Assembly (NCBI RefSeq): GCF_003333265.1 | Contig: NZ_QOLB01000062.1 | Coordinates: 1-64,000, forward strand | Direction of reading: 5' to 3' | DNA length: 64,000 bases | Source: Candidatus Halocynthiibacter alkanivorans | Lineage (GTDB): Bacteria; Pseudomonadota; Alphaproteobacteria; Rhodobacterales; Rhodobacteraceae | Shown: one piece after another, positions 45,067 through 53,504 of the stretch | Layout of the letters: the number at the start of each line of letters is the position of its first letter | How positions within the stretch are numbered: position 1 is the first letter of the stretch | Made by a program: the position numbers and the translations under genes | Notes under the pieces: generated by a model | Database searches by the model: none | Seen by the model: only the letters and a program-made list of their open reading frames with translations | Told to the model about the DNA's origin: nothing

Positions 45067-45813
45067 ATGCGATTAGAGGGAAAAACAGCCATCGTGACCG
45101 GCGGTGCTTCGGGCTTTGGCGCCGGCATTGTGCGCAAATTTGTCGCTGAGGGCGCGCGGGTGATGATTGCCGATATCAATGGCGAGGCGGCCGGTAAAAT
45201 GGCGGCTGAGATCGGTGGCGGCACGCAGTCCTGTCAGGTGGATATGGCAAAATCTGATCAGGTGAAGGCGTTGCGCGATGCCACGCTTGAAGCCTTTGGT
45301 CAGATCGATATCCTGGTCAACAACGCCGGCATTACCCATCTGCCAATGCCGATGGAAGACGTTAGCGAAGAAGAGTTTGACCGGGTGTTCGCCGTCAACG
45401 CCAAATCGGTGTTCCTCACGGCGAAACATATCATCCCGCATATGAAAACGCGCGGCACGGGGGCGGTGCTGAATGTGGCGTCAACTGCCGGAGTCAGCCC
45501 GCGGCCAAAACTGAACTGGTATAATGCCTCCAAAGGCTGGGTGATCACTGCCACCCGCGCTATGGCGGTGGAGCTGGCGCCACTGGGGGTCCGGGTCAAC
45601 GCGCTGAACCCTGTGGCCGGTGAAACGCCGCTGCTGAAATCCTTTATGGGTGAAGACACGCCGGAAATGCGGGCAAAGTTCCTGGCCACCATCCCGATGG
45701 GCCGGTTTTCCACGCCGGAAGACCTGGGCAATGCCGCCTGTTTCCTGTGTTCCGATGAGGCCAGTATGGTTACAGGGGTCTGTATGGAAGTCGACGGCGG
45801 CCGCTGTATCTGA
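45067..45813 (+). CDS. SDR family oxidoreductase
   Basis: 248 residues: a nucleotide site TGGASGFGAGI (11-21), NNAG (near 86), Ser and YNASK (near 157-161) as the catalytic triad, and the C-terminal CSDEASMVTGVCMEVDGGRCI typical of classical short-chain dehydrogenases. The ATG at 45067 has AAGGAT before it. Probably converts an alcohol to the aldehyde or ketone stage in the same pathway as the aldehyde dehydrogenase. Confidence 0.9.
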   Translation: MRLEGKTAIVTGGASGFGAGIVRKFVAEGARVMIADINGEAAGKMAAEIGGGTQSCQVDMAKSDQVKALRDATLEAFGQIDILVNNAGITHLPMPMEDVSEEEFDRVFAVNAKSVFLTAKHIIPHMKTRGTGAVLNVASTAGVSPRPKLNWYNASKGWVITATRAMAVELAPLGVRVNALNPVAGETPLLKSFMGEDTPEMRAKFLATIPMGRFSTPEDLGNAACFLCSDEASMVTGVCMEVDGGRCI

Positions 45814-45822
45814 GGAGTGAAC

Positions 45823-46824
45823 ATGAGACCAGGAACGAAAAATCTGATCACCGATGTTGCCGGGCTGCGGGTTGGCAACGCCAGGGACGCCGCGTTGAAA
45901 TCCGGCACCACGGTGCTGACCGCGGATCGACCCTTTGTGGCGTCGGTGGATGTGATGGGCGGCGCGCCGGGCACGCGGGAAACCGACTTGCTGGCGCCGG
46001 ACAAATCCGTCGCTATGGTGGATGCGCTGGTGCTGTCGGGCGGTTCTGCGTTTGGTCTTGATGCGGCGTCCGGTGTGACAGATGCGCTGCGTGACGTAGG
46101 GCGTGGTTTTCCTGTCGGAGGTATCCAGGTGCCTTTGGTACCGGCGGCGATCCTGTTTGATCTGGTCAACGGCGGTGACAAGTCCTGGACGCAAAATCCC
46201 TATAACGCGCTGGGGCGCGCGGCGTTTGACGCGGCCTCGGATGAGTTTGAACTTGGCACGGCCGGGGCCGGGACGGGCGCGACGTCTGCGACGTTAAAAG
46301 GCGGGCTTGGTTCGGCCTCGCTGGTGCTGCCAAGCGGCATCACTGTTGGCGCTCTGGTCGCGGTCAATCCGTTTGGCGCGGTGACCACGCCAGGGGAGCG
46401 TCATTTCTGGGCGGCGCAGTTTGAACTGCAGGGCGAATTTGGTGGCCTGGGACCTGATGTCACGCCTGACATTGCCAGTCGCAGGCTGCCGGTGAAATCC
46501 GACATGTTTAATGCGCGCGGCAATACCACCATCGCGATCATCGCCACCGACGCAAAGCTGAGCAAAGCCCAGTGCAAACGCATCGCTGCGGCGGCGCAGG
46601 ACGGCATCGGGCGGGCGATTGTACCGGCGCATACACCGATGGACGGTGATCTGGTCTTTGCCCTGGCCACCGGCGTCCATGAGCTGAGCGACTGCAGTAT
46701 GGATGTGATGGAGATCGGACACGCCGCAGCGCTGTGTCTCAGCCGCGCCATCGCGCGTGGGGTGTATGCAGCAGAGCCGGCACCGGGCGATCTGTTTCCA
46801 ACCTGGCAGGGGCGCAACGGTTGA
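45823..46824 (+). CDS. P1 (DmpA/S58) family N-terminal-nucleophile aminopeptidase
   Basis: 333 residues. Layout matches DmpA/BapA peptidases, which self-cleave into two chains. The predicted cut is before the threonine pair at 235-236 in RGNTTIAIIATDA, making Thr235 the nucleophile. LSGGSAFGLDAASGV (72-86) is the conserved N-terminal signature. The ATG at 45823 is set by GAGGAG. These enzymes release N-terminal amino acids from peptides, including beta-amino acid amides. In this operon, with an oligopeptide-type importer and an M20 deacylase, a peptide or amide substrate is likely. Confidence 0.85.
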   Translation: MRPGTKNLITDVAGLRVGNARDAALKSGTTVLTADRPFVASVDVMGGAPGTRETDLLAPDKSVAMVDALVLSGGSAFGLDAASGVTDALRDVGRGFPVGGIQVPLVPAAILFDLVNGGDKSWTQNPYNALGRAAFDAASDEFELGTAGAGTGATSATLKGGLGSASLVLPSGITVGALVAVNPFGAVTTPGERHFWAAQFELQGEFGGLGPDVTPDIASRRLPVKSDMFNARGNTTIAIIATDAKLSKAQCKRIAAAAQDGIGRAIVPAHTPMDGDLVFALATGVHELSDCSMDVMEIGHAAALCLSRAIARGVYAAEPAPGDLFPTWQGRNG

Positions 46825-46849
46825 TCACGACGTATGGGCACGAAGGTCA

Positions 46850-47050
46850 GGCGCCACGGCTGATCGCGACGGTAGAGCACATAGGCTGAACACATCGGTT
46901 GAGCGAAGCGGCTGAAACTGACGGCTGAACATGACGGCAGCGCGAAACAGCTGAATGCGACGGCTGAGCACATCGGTCGTTTGCAAGGGCTGAACACAAA
47001 GCCTGAACACTTGGGCAGGCGTGCAACGATTGCAGGCAGTGGCTGAGCCC
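46850..47050. repeat. Degenerate tandem repeats with core GGCTGAACAC
   Basis: About eight imperfect copies of a 13-26 bp unit with core (C)GGCTGA(A/G)CA(C/T) and often ATCGG or GCGACGG follow one another between the P1 peptidase and the DgcA-like gene. No protein is credible in any frame. Possibly a decayed intergenic repeat array; function unknown. Confidence 0.6.
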
Positions 47051-47072
47051 ATAACGGGCTCAGCATGCCGGT

Positions 47073-49109
47073 TCAGATGTCTTTCACCAGCCGCAGCGCG
47101 TCATAGATCGCTGCATGGGTGTTACGCGCCGCAACCGCATCGCCAATCCGGAACAGTTGATAGCGCCCGTTCGGGTTGCCGGTGATCGTCTGTGCCCGCC
47201 CGTTGATGAAAGCGTCCTGATCCAGTTCGCCCAGATTGGAGGACCCAGGTTTGAGATCAAAATACAGCTCGTCCAGCGGCAGGGTGCCGTGGTTCACCAC
47301 CACCTGGTCAAACAGCCGGCTCTCCACGTGGTCAGAATAATCGGTGCCGATCACGGCACGCAGTTGATTGCCCTCTCGTTCCACGTCCAACAGCCGGTAA
47401 GTCACCGTAAAGCGCACGTCACGTTCTTGCATGGAGCGCATATAGGGCACCAGGTTCATCGCCATCACGTCGGGTGCAAAACTGCGGTCAGAGGTCATCA
47501 CTTCGACATGGGCGCCCGAGAGAGCGATCTTCTCGGCCGCCTGCAGGCCTGGATGGTCACCGGCGTCGTCAAACACCAGCACATTGTTACCCGGTTTCAC
47601 GTCACCCGACAGGATATCCCAGGTCGAAACCACCAAATCATTGCCGGTGGTGAGGATCTCGGTATGCGGCAGGCCACCGGTGGCAACAATCACTACGTCC
47701 GGGTTTTCAGCCGTGATATCAAAAGCCTCTGCCCATGTGTTAAAGCGGAACTCAACGTCGCGCGCAGCACATTGTGCCATCCGCCACTCAATGATCGATA
47801 TCATTTCACGTCGGCGTCCGGTCTGTGCTGTCAGGCGGACCTGCCCGCCTGGTTCCGCCGCCGCTTCAAACACCACAACCTGGTGACCGCGTTCAGCCGC
47901 CACCCTTGCGGCTTCCAAACCGGCGGGGCCAGCGCCGATGATCACCACTTTTTTGCGCGTATCTGCACGGGGAATATCATGGGGCATCGACAATTCGCGA
48001 CCGGTGGCGGCGTTGTGAATGCACAGCGCGTCCCCGGCCTGATAAATGCGGTCAAGGCAATAGGTGGCGCCGACACAGGGGCGGATATCCTCTTCGCGCC
48101 CCTCAATGATTTTTTGCACGATCATCGGGTCGGCCATATGGGCGCGGGTCATGCCGACCATGTCCAGCAGCCCGTTTGCCACTGCATGGCGCGCAGTGGC
48201 CACATCCGGAATGCGCGCGGCGTGGAACGTGGGCATACCAATTTCGGCACGCACGCGGCCGGCGAAATCCAGATGCGGTGCGCTTTTCATACCCTGCACC
48301 GGGATCACATCGGTCAGGCCGGGATCGGTGTCGATATGACCGCGGATAACGTTGAGAAAATCCACGTTGCCAGAGTCGCGGAACGCGCGTGCAATGTTCA
48401 GACCTTCGGCCTCGGAAATGCCACCGGGCGCGTTCTCATCGGCGGTATAGCGTACGCCGACGATGAAATCGGCGCCGACGCGTTTGCGGATCGCGGCGAG
48501 CACTTCAAGCGAGAAGCGCGAGCGGTTTTCAAAACTGCCGCCCCAGGGTGCCTCCAGCGTGTTAAAGCGCGATGTCCAGAACTGATCCATCAGATGGCCG
48601 TAACATTCCAGCTCAATGCCATCGAGACCGGCGGCCTGCATGCGTTCTGCCGCATCCGCGTAATCAGTGATAATGCGGGCAATGTCCCAGTCTTCCATCT
48701 TTTTGGGAAAGGCCCGGTGCGCGGGTTCGCGGGCGTGGCCAGGCGCCACAGCGGGCAGCCAGTCGCCCTTGTTCCAGTGGGTACGGTGGCCAAGATGGGT
48801 CAGCTGCACCATCACCGCGCAGCCGTGTTCATGGCAGGCGTCGCTCAACTCGCGCATCCAGCCGACAACCTCGTCCTTATAAGCGAGAATGTTGTTGAAC
48901 ACCGGCGGGCTGTCACGCGACACCGCAGCGGATCCGGCGGTCATGGTCAGGCCAACGCCAGCTTTTGCCCGGGTCACGTGATAGGCGCGGTAGCGTGCCT
49001 TTGGCATGCCGTCTTCGGGATAGGCCGGTTCGTGCGCGGTGGTCATAATCCGGTTTTTGATCGTCAGGTGTTTTAGCTGAAAGGGCTGCAGCAGCGGGTC
49101 TTTACTCAT
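47073..49109 (-). CDS. FMN/Fe-S/NAD(P)-binding demethylase-type flavoprotein (TMADH/DgcA-like)
   Basis: 678 residues: an Old-Yellow-Enzyme TIM barrel (about 1-340), an Fe-S segment, then a dinucleotide domain (GAGPAG at 392-397). TMADH-type active-site residues are in register: Tyr170, His172 and Asp267. Fe-S cysteines are Cys345, Cys351 and Cys363, but the usual second cysteine of CxxCxxC is Ala348. CVGATYCLDRIYQ resembles dimethylglycine- and stachydrine-demethylase subunits rather than TMADH itself. It probably oxidatively removes an N-methyl group. It follows the MttB-family gene (9-bp gap) in one operon. Substrate inferred. Confidence 0.82.
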   Translation of the reverse strand: MSKDPLLQPFQLKHLTIKNRIMTTAHEPAYPEDGMPKARYRAYHVTRAKAGVGLTMTAGSAAVSRDSPPVFNNILAYKDEVVGWMRELSDACHEHGCAVMVQLTHLGHRTHWNKGDWLPAVAPGHAREPAHRAFPKKMEDWDIARIITDYADAAERMQAAGLDGIELECYGHLMDQFWTSRFNTLEAPWGGSFENRSRFSLEVLAAIRKRVGADFIVGVRYTADENAPGGISEAEGLNIARAFRDSGNVDFLNVIRGHIDTDPGLTDVIPVQGMKSAPHLDFAGRVRAEIGMPTFHAARIPDVATARHAVANGLLDMVGMTRAHMADPMIVQKIIEGREEDIRPCVGATYCLDRIYQAGDALCIHNAATGRELSMPHDIPRADTRKKVVIIGAGPAGLEAARVAAERGHQVVVFEAAAEPGGQVRLTAQTGRRREMISIIEWRMAQCAARDVEFRFNTWAEAFDITAENPDVVIVATGGLPHTEILTTGNDLVVSTWDILSGDVKPGNNVLVFDDAGDHPGLQAAEKIALSGAHVEVMTSDRSFAPDVMAMNLVPYMRSMQERDVRFTVTYRLLDVEREGNQLRAVIGTDYSDHVESRLFDQVVVNHGTLPLDELYFDLKPGSSNLGELDQDAFINGRAQTITGNPNGRYQLFRIGDAVAARNTHAAIYDALRLVKDI

Positions 49110-49118
49110 GGGTTTTCC

Positions 49119-50681
49119 TCAGTACCAGGCGTCTTGCATCGACGCTTTTTTGGTGGCGATAAAGTCCCGCAAGGCGCGGTCAATCTCGGGGTCCAGCGGC
49201 GGCGCTTTGTAATTCGCCAGCGTTTCTTTCCATTTGGCGTTGGCGCGGGTCATGGCGTCAACACATCCCTGTTCATCCCAGGTCTCCCAGGGCTGATAAT
49301 CATCCAGGCCGCTTTCCCAATAGGCGGTCTTGTAATGGCGCAAGGTGTGTTGGGCGCCAAACAGGTGCTCACCGGGGCCTTTTTCGGCCAAAGCGTCAAA
49401 CGCGAGCGTTTCTTCACTGACTTCAACGCCCTGCATATAGGCGTGCAGCGCGCCGCACATGTCGGCGTCCAGCATGAATTTTTCGTACGACATCGACAGC
49501 AGCCCGTCGAGAAAGCCAGCGGAATGCAGGATGAAATTGGCGCCGCCCTGAACCGCCGACATCATCGACATCATGGCCTGGCTCATCGCCTGGGCGTCGG
49601 GCAGTTTGGAGTTGGAGAAATTGCCGGCGCAGCGCAGCGGCAAATTGAGTTTGCGCGCCAGTTGCCCCATGACCAGGCTGCCGGTGGCGGCTTCTGGTGT
49701 GCCGAAAGTGGGGGAACCTGAGCGCAGCGACATTGTCGCCAGAAAGGCACCCAGCACTGCCGGTGCACCGGGGCGTACCAGCTGGGTCAGGGCGCAGCCG
49801 ACCATGCTTTCCGCCAGACTCTGCGCGATCGATCCCGCCATTGTCAGCGGCGACACTGCGCCACCGAGCAGGAAGGGCAGGTGGATCGAACCCTGATTGG
49901 CTGCCGCGTAGGCACGGATGCCCCGGGTCGAGACCCCGTCCCAGACCAGCGGCGAGGTGGAATTGAAATTGCCCATGATGACGCAGTTCTGGTCGACAAA
50001 ACCGGCGCCAAACAGGATGCGGCACATCTCAATACTGTCCTCGGCCCGATCCGGAGCGGTGATGGAGCCCAGAAACGCCCGGTCAGAATAACGGATATGG
50101 GCATAGACCATATCAAGGTGGCGTTTGTTCACCGGCACGTCGGTGGGTTCACAAATGGTGCCGCCGGAATGGTGCAGATGCGGGCTGGACTGGGCCAGAC
50201 GGACGAAGTTTTCAAAGTCCTCAATGGTGCCGTAGCGCCGCCCCCGGTCCAGATCCATCACAAAAGGTGAGCCGTAGGCCGGGGCAAAAACCACTGCGTC
50301 ACCACCGATCTGAACCGAGTTGGCCGGGTTTCGGGCGTGTTGGGTAAAGCTGGCGGGCGCAGTTTTCAGGATGTCGCGGATCAGCCCGGGGGCAAACCGG
50401 ATGTTCCATACGTCCTCAGATTTATGGGTGACCTGACCGCCTGCAGCCCGAAACAGTTCGACCGTCTCGATATCCTCCCAGAAATTGATGCCAATTTCAG
50501 CGAGGATCCGGTCAGATGTGGCCAGGATCTGATCCAGCTTGTTGTCGCTCAGCAGATCATAGGTTGGCAGGTTGCGGGTGATATAGGGGACGCGTTGCTC
50601 AGCCGGGCCAGCGGCGTCTGCAGCCTGGCGGGCGCGGCGCCCACCACGGCTGCGTGTTCTTAATTTTGTATCTGCTATCAT
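49119..50681 (-). CDS. MttB-family (trimethylamine methyltransferase-like) protein, non-pyrrolysine
   Basis: 520 residues of the COG5598/MttB superfamily (RNLPTYDLLSDNKLDQI, HARNPANSVQIGG, GGTICEPTDVPVNKRHLDM, GGAVSPLTMAGSIAQSLAE, FGTPEAATGSLVMGQLARKLNLPLRCAGNFSNSKLPDAQAM). The frame is uninterrupted, so no amber-coded pyrrolysine; non-Pyl members demethylate glycine betaine, proline betaine and similar compounds onto a corrinoid protein. No corrinoid-protein or reactivase gene lies within this window. The ATG at 50681 follows GGGAGG. Partner of the DgcA-like flavoprotein. Confidence 0.85.
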   Translation of the reverse strand: MIADTKLRTRSRGGRRARQAADAAGPAEQRVPYITRNLPTYDLLSDNKLDQILATSDRILAEIGINFWEDIETVELFRAAGGQVTHKSEDVWNIRFAPGLIRDILKTAPASFTQHARNPANSVQIGGDAVVFAPAYGSPFVMDLDRGRRYGTIEDFENFVRLAQSSPHLHHSGGTICEPTDVPVNKRHLDMVYAHIRYSDRAFLGSITAPDRAEDSIEMCRILFGAGFVDQNCVIMGNFNSTSPLVWDGVSTRGIRAYAAANQGSIHLPFLLGGAVSPLTMAGSIAQSLAESMVGCALTQLVRPGAPAVLGAFLATMSLRSGSPTFGTPEAATGSLVMGQLARKLNLPLRCAGNFSNSKLPDAQAMSQAMMSMMSAVQGGANFILHSAGFLDGLLSMSYEKFMLDADMCGALHAYMQGVEVSEETLAFDALAEKGPGEHLFGAQHTLRHYKTAYWESGLDDYQPWETWDEQGCVDAMTRANAKWKETLANYKAPPLDPEIDRALRDFIATKKASMQDAWY

Positions 50682-50709
50682 GCTGTCCCTCCCGGAGCGC
50701 AACGGTTCA

Positions 50710-50744
50710 TGACACATGTGTCGAGTACTATTACACACCTGTCA
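50710..50744. promoter_or_regulatory. Tandem operator-like sites for the TetR regulator
   Basis: GACACATGTGTC (50711-50722) is a perfect palindrome. A second, imperfect copy TTACACACCTGTCA (50731-50744) is exactly 21 bp downstream. They lie between the MttB-family gene and the TetR gene, 29 bp and 42 bp from the respective starts, so one protein could control both directions. Confidence 0.65.
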
Positions 50745-50785
50745 AGTATCTTGCATCGCCGGGCCAGGGCTGCTATCCCGTCGTC

Positions 50786-51433
50786 ATGGCAGGAAAACCG
50801 ACAGGCAAACAGACCGACAGGCAACGCGGATCAGCGGCGCTCTGGGTTGACGGGGCGTATAAAGCTCTGATTGAAGGCGGCATTGACGCGGTCAAAGTGA
50901 TGCCGCTGGCCAAGGCGTTGAACCTGTCGCGCACCAGTTTTTATTGGCATTTTGAGGACCGCGGCGCGCTGTTGTCCGCCTTGCTGATGCGGTGGCAGGA
51001 CAAGAACACCGGCAATCTTGTGGCCCGGACCGAAGCTTATGCCGAGAGCATTTCTGAAGCGATGTTCAACCTCTATGACTGCTGGATCGACACTGCGCTG
51101 TTTGACACTGAATTTGACCGGGCGGTGCGCAACTGGGGTCTGACCAGTGACGCGGTGCAGGACCTGATCCAGCATGCGGATAATACACGACGTGATGCGG
51201 TTAAAGCGATGTTCCTGCGCTATGGATTCAGCGAAAAACAGGCCGACTCCCGCGCCGCCACAGTGATATACACCCAGGTCGGCTACATTGCGATGCTGGT
51301 GCGTGAGCCGCTTGAACCCCGGGTCGGGCGGATGCCGGATCATATCGAAATCTATACCGGGCAAGTGCCGTCCGCGGCTGAAATCCGCCGGTTTCGCGCC
51401 CGCCACGGGATGAGTGAAAATATACATGCGTAA
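50786..51433 (+). CDS. TetR-family transcriptional regulator
   Basis: 215 residues: an N-terminal HTH (about 12-65; AALWVDGAYKALIEGGIDAVKVMPLAKALNLSRTSFYWHFEDRGALL) and a helical ligand domain. The start is put at 50786 because upstream codons read through the operator region. It is divergent from the MttB/flavoprotein operon and overlaps the following reductase gene by 8 bp. Likely represses both directions until an N-methylated substrate binds. Confidence 0.88.
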   Translation: MAGKPTGKQTDRQRGSAALWVDGAYKALIEGGIDAVKVMPLAKALNLSRTSFYWHFEDRGALLSALLMRWQDKNTGNLVARTEAYAESISEAMFNLYDCWIDTALFDTEFDRAVRNWGLTSDAVQDLIQHADNTRRDAVKAMFLRYGFSEKQADSRAATVIYTQVGYIAMLVREPLEPRVGRMPDHIEIYTGQVPSAAEIRRFRARHGMSENIHA

Positions 51434-52214
51434 AATCGGCATTATTGGTGGTGAAGGTGAACTGGGTGGCGCGCTGATACGGGCGCTGTTGCGCAACGGG
51501 CGCTGCACGGCTGGCGATTTGATGATTTGCGGCCGCAGCCAGAAGGAACACCTGGGAGACGGCACAGCGACAACGGCATCCGCGCAAAAGTTGGCTGACA
51601 TGTGCGAGGTGGTGATCCTCGCTGTGCCACCTGCCGCGTTTTCCACACTGGCGTTTCAGACCAGCGGGCTGGTGATCTCGGTGATGGCCGGCGTCACTCT
51701 GGAACAGATTATGCATAAATCCGGCTCCCGGCGGGCGGTGCGCGCAATGTGTGGTCCGCTGGCGGTGGATCAAGATCTTGGCTTTGCCACCTGGTGCGCC
51801 AGCGCCGGGTTGACAGCAGAGGACCGTAACCGGGTCAACCAGGTTTTTGTGTCCGGCGGTCAGGTGGCCGAGGTTGATGATGAGGCGCAGATCGACTTTT
51901 TTACCGCGTTAAACGGCCCGGTTCCTGGCATGCTGGGGTTGGTTGCGGACATGCTGATCCGCGAGGCCATGTCCCGGGGCATTGCCGGGCACATTGCGGT
52001 CAGGGCGGTCAAAGCGCAGATGGAAGCCAGCGGGCAGATCATGGCCAACGCTGACTTTGATATCGCGGCGTATGTGCAGGGCATGATCCGGTATGACGGC
52101 ACCACCGCGGCTGCGTTTACCAGCCTGGAAACGGGCGGGTTGCAGCCCGTTCTGGCCGGCGCGTTTGACGCTGCTATCACCCGGGCGACGGAACTGGCAG
52201 ATTTTTCCGGATAG
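51426..52214 (+). CDS. Pyrroline-5-carboxylate reductase-like NAD(P)-binding protein
   Basis: 262 residues: a Rossmann opening KIGIIGGEGELGGALIRALL, AVPPAAFSTL, then a helical C-terminal dimerisation domain with FFTALNGPVPGMLGLVADMLIREAMSRGI and DGTTAAAFTSLETGGLQPVLAGAFDAA, as in ProC. The overall ProC layout is kept but the sequence is divergent, so it may act on another cyclic imine. Co-transcribed with the TetR gene (8-bp overlap). Beside N-demethylation genes, a role in proline-betaine or N-methylproline breakdown is an attractive but unproven guess. Confidence 0.72.
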   Translation: MRKIGIIGGEGELGGALIRALLRNGRCTAGDLMICGRSQKEHLGDGTATTASAQKLADMCEVVILAVPPAAFSTLAFQTSGLVISVMAGVTLEQIMHKSGSRRAVRAMCGPLAVDQDLGFATWCASAGLTAEDRNRVNQVFVSGGQVAEVDDEAQIDFFTALNGPVPGMLGLVADMLIREAMSRGIAGHIAVRAVKAQMEASGQIMANADFDIAAYVQGMIRYDGTTAAAFTSLETGGLQPVLAGAFDAAITRATELADFSG

Positions 52215-52281
52215 ACGCGTCGCAGATCTTTGCTGGCATTTCGCAGTTACCGTTGCGATGGCACCGGGCCGGAAACACCGG

Positions 52282-52779
52282 TCAGACCGGGTAATTGTGG
52301 CGCTGTACAAAGGCCCAGATGTCGCGGTTCAGCTGCCCCAGATTGTCGATAGCTTCACTGATACCGGTCAGCATTTCGTCATCAATGTCACTGATCTGGC
52401 CCATCTTGATTGTGTCCTTGCGATCGGCAATCCGCATCAGGATGGTTTTGGGATGACCGCCCTCCGAGTCAAAGGCGTAAATGCAGTGATTAAAGCGGTT
52501 TCTTAAGTGGGAAAGTTTCACCATACGGGCGGTGAGTGCGAGGATCGCTTTGCGTTCAGGCACGCTGTGGCGCGTCATTTTTGACAGACGCTCCACCAGG
52601 TCAATCCGGGCGCGTGAAGTGTTCAGGGTCAGAAAAATAACCACCGCCGTTTCTTTGTCCATCCGGGTCAGACCGGCGATCAGATGGATGAACAGGCTTT
52701 CGGTATTGGTCCAGGCATAGTTCAGCCGTCCCACCAGCAGCAGGAAATCGTCAAAAGAAAGTGGCTCAGCCACCGCCAT
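52282..52779 (-). CDS. Hypothetical protein co-transcribed with the LuxR regulator
   Basis: 165 residues, predicted mostly helical, no signal peptide or membrane segment. Notable pieces: FDDFLLLVGRLNYAWTNTESLFIHLIAGLTRM, the basic LVERLSKMTRHSVPERK and LRNRFNHCIYAFD. The RNRFNH segment with an early Asn/Glu pair is reminiscent of HEPN/MAE-type helical proteins (R-x4-6-H), but I cannot confirm it. It starts within the stop of the LuxR-type gene (TAATG), so the two are translationally coupled. Function unknown. Confidence 0.65.
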   Translation of the reverse strand: MAVAEPLSFDDFLLLVGRLNYAWTNTESLFIHLIAGLTRMDKETAVVIFLTLNTSRARIDLVERLSKMTRHSVPERKAILALTARMVKLSHLRNRFNHCIYAFDSEGGHPKTILMRIADRKDTIKMGQISDIDDEMLTGISEAIDNLGQLNRDIWAFVQRHNYPV

Positions 52780-53504
52780 TATGGGGTCGCCGCGATATGG
52801 GACAGAAACCAGACCGTTGCTTCGGTGCGGTTCTTGACCCCCAGTTTGCCGATAATGTTGTGAAGGTGAAGTTTGACCGTGTGTTCAGACAGGTTCAGAT
52901 CCCCGGCGATGACCTTGTTTTGTTTGCCTTCTGATACCAGCGACAGAACTTCGTTTTCGCGCTGGGTCAGCATGGCAATATCAGTGTTGAAGGCCGGGGA
53001 ATGATGATGGGGCAGGCTGGCTTCCAGCAGCAGGTCGCGCGGCACAAAGCCTTCACCGCACAATGTCAGCCGCATGATGGAACACCACATGTCAAACTGC
53101 GCATTCATCGGCAAAAAGCTGACCCCAGCCAGTTCGCGCTGCACGTGTTGCTGCGCCAGAATTTTTCGGGCGGGTTCGGGTGAAGTGTAGGCCAGCACGA
53201 CCCGGCCCTTTGGCGCGGCTTGCTGAAACGCCTCAAAATCACTGACCAGATCAGTATACAGAGAGTCCTCAACCACAAGGGCGCGGATTGTCAGAGGATC
53301 AAGGTCCGGCTGTACTGTGACCTCTTGCAGGCTTTCCAGCCTGACAATGTTGATGTCATCGAATTCGCGGCAGGCCATGCGGATCATCGCATCTGAAAAG
53401 CTGAGCGTGTGGCCGACAAATACCGCAGACGGCTTCAGGCATTTATGCGGCGACAGCGCAGATTTGGGTGCGGATTCCTGGGCGGTTTTCCCCTGATCTT
53501 TCAT
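52779..53504 (-). CDS. LuxR-family regulator (receiver-like N-terminus)
   Basis: 241 residues. The N-terminal 150 residues look like a receiver-type fold but lack an obvious phospho-acceptor set, as in CsgD-like regulators. The C-terminus (about 172-235) is a LuxR HTH: LTQRENEVLSLVSEGKQNKVIAGDLNLSEHTVKLHLHNIIGKLGVKNRTEA. The ATG at 53504 has GGGGGA before it. It diverges from the type I secretion locus across a 756-bp region and is its most likely regulator. Confidence 0.85.
   Translation of the reverse strand: MKDQGKTAQESAPKSALSPHKCLKPSAVFVGHTLSFSDAMIRMACREFDDINIVRLESLQEVTVQPDLDPLTIRALVVEDSLYTDLVSDFEAFQQAAPKGRVVLAYTSPEPARKILAQQHVQRELAGVSFLPMNAQFDMWCSIMRLTLCGEGFVPRDLLLEASLPHHHSPAFNTDIAMLTQRENEVLSLVSEGKQNKVIAGDLNLSEHTVKLHLHNIIGKLGVKNRTEATVWFLSHIAATP

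Noticed and set aside
47115-49076. Long open frame (about 650 codons) on the plus strand opposite the DgcA-like gene
   Set aside because: The minus-strand protein has full family motifs and active-site residues. The plus-strand translation is His/Arg/Gly-rich with no recognisable domain, a GC-rich shadow frame.
49119-50681. Pyrrolysine-containing MttB
   Set aside because: The frame is continuous with no in-frame TAG, so this is a non-pyrrolysine superfamily member.
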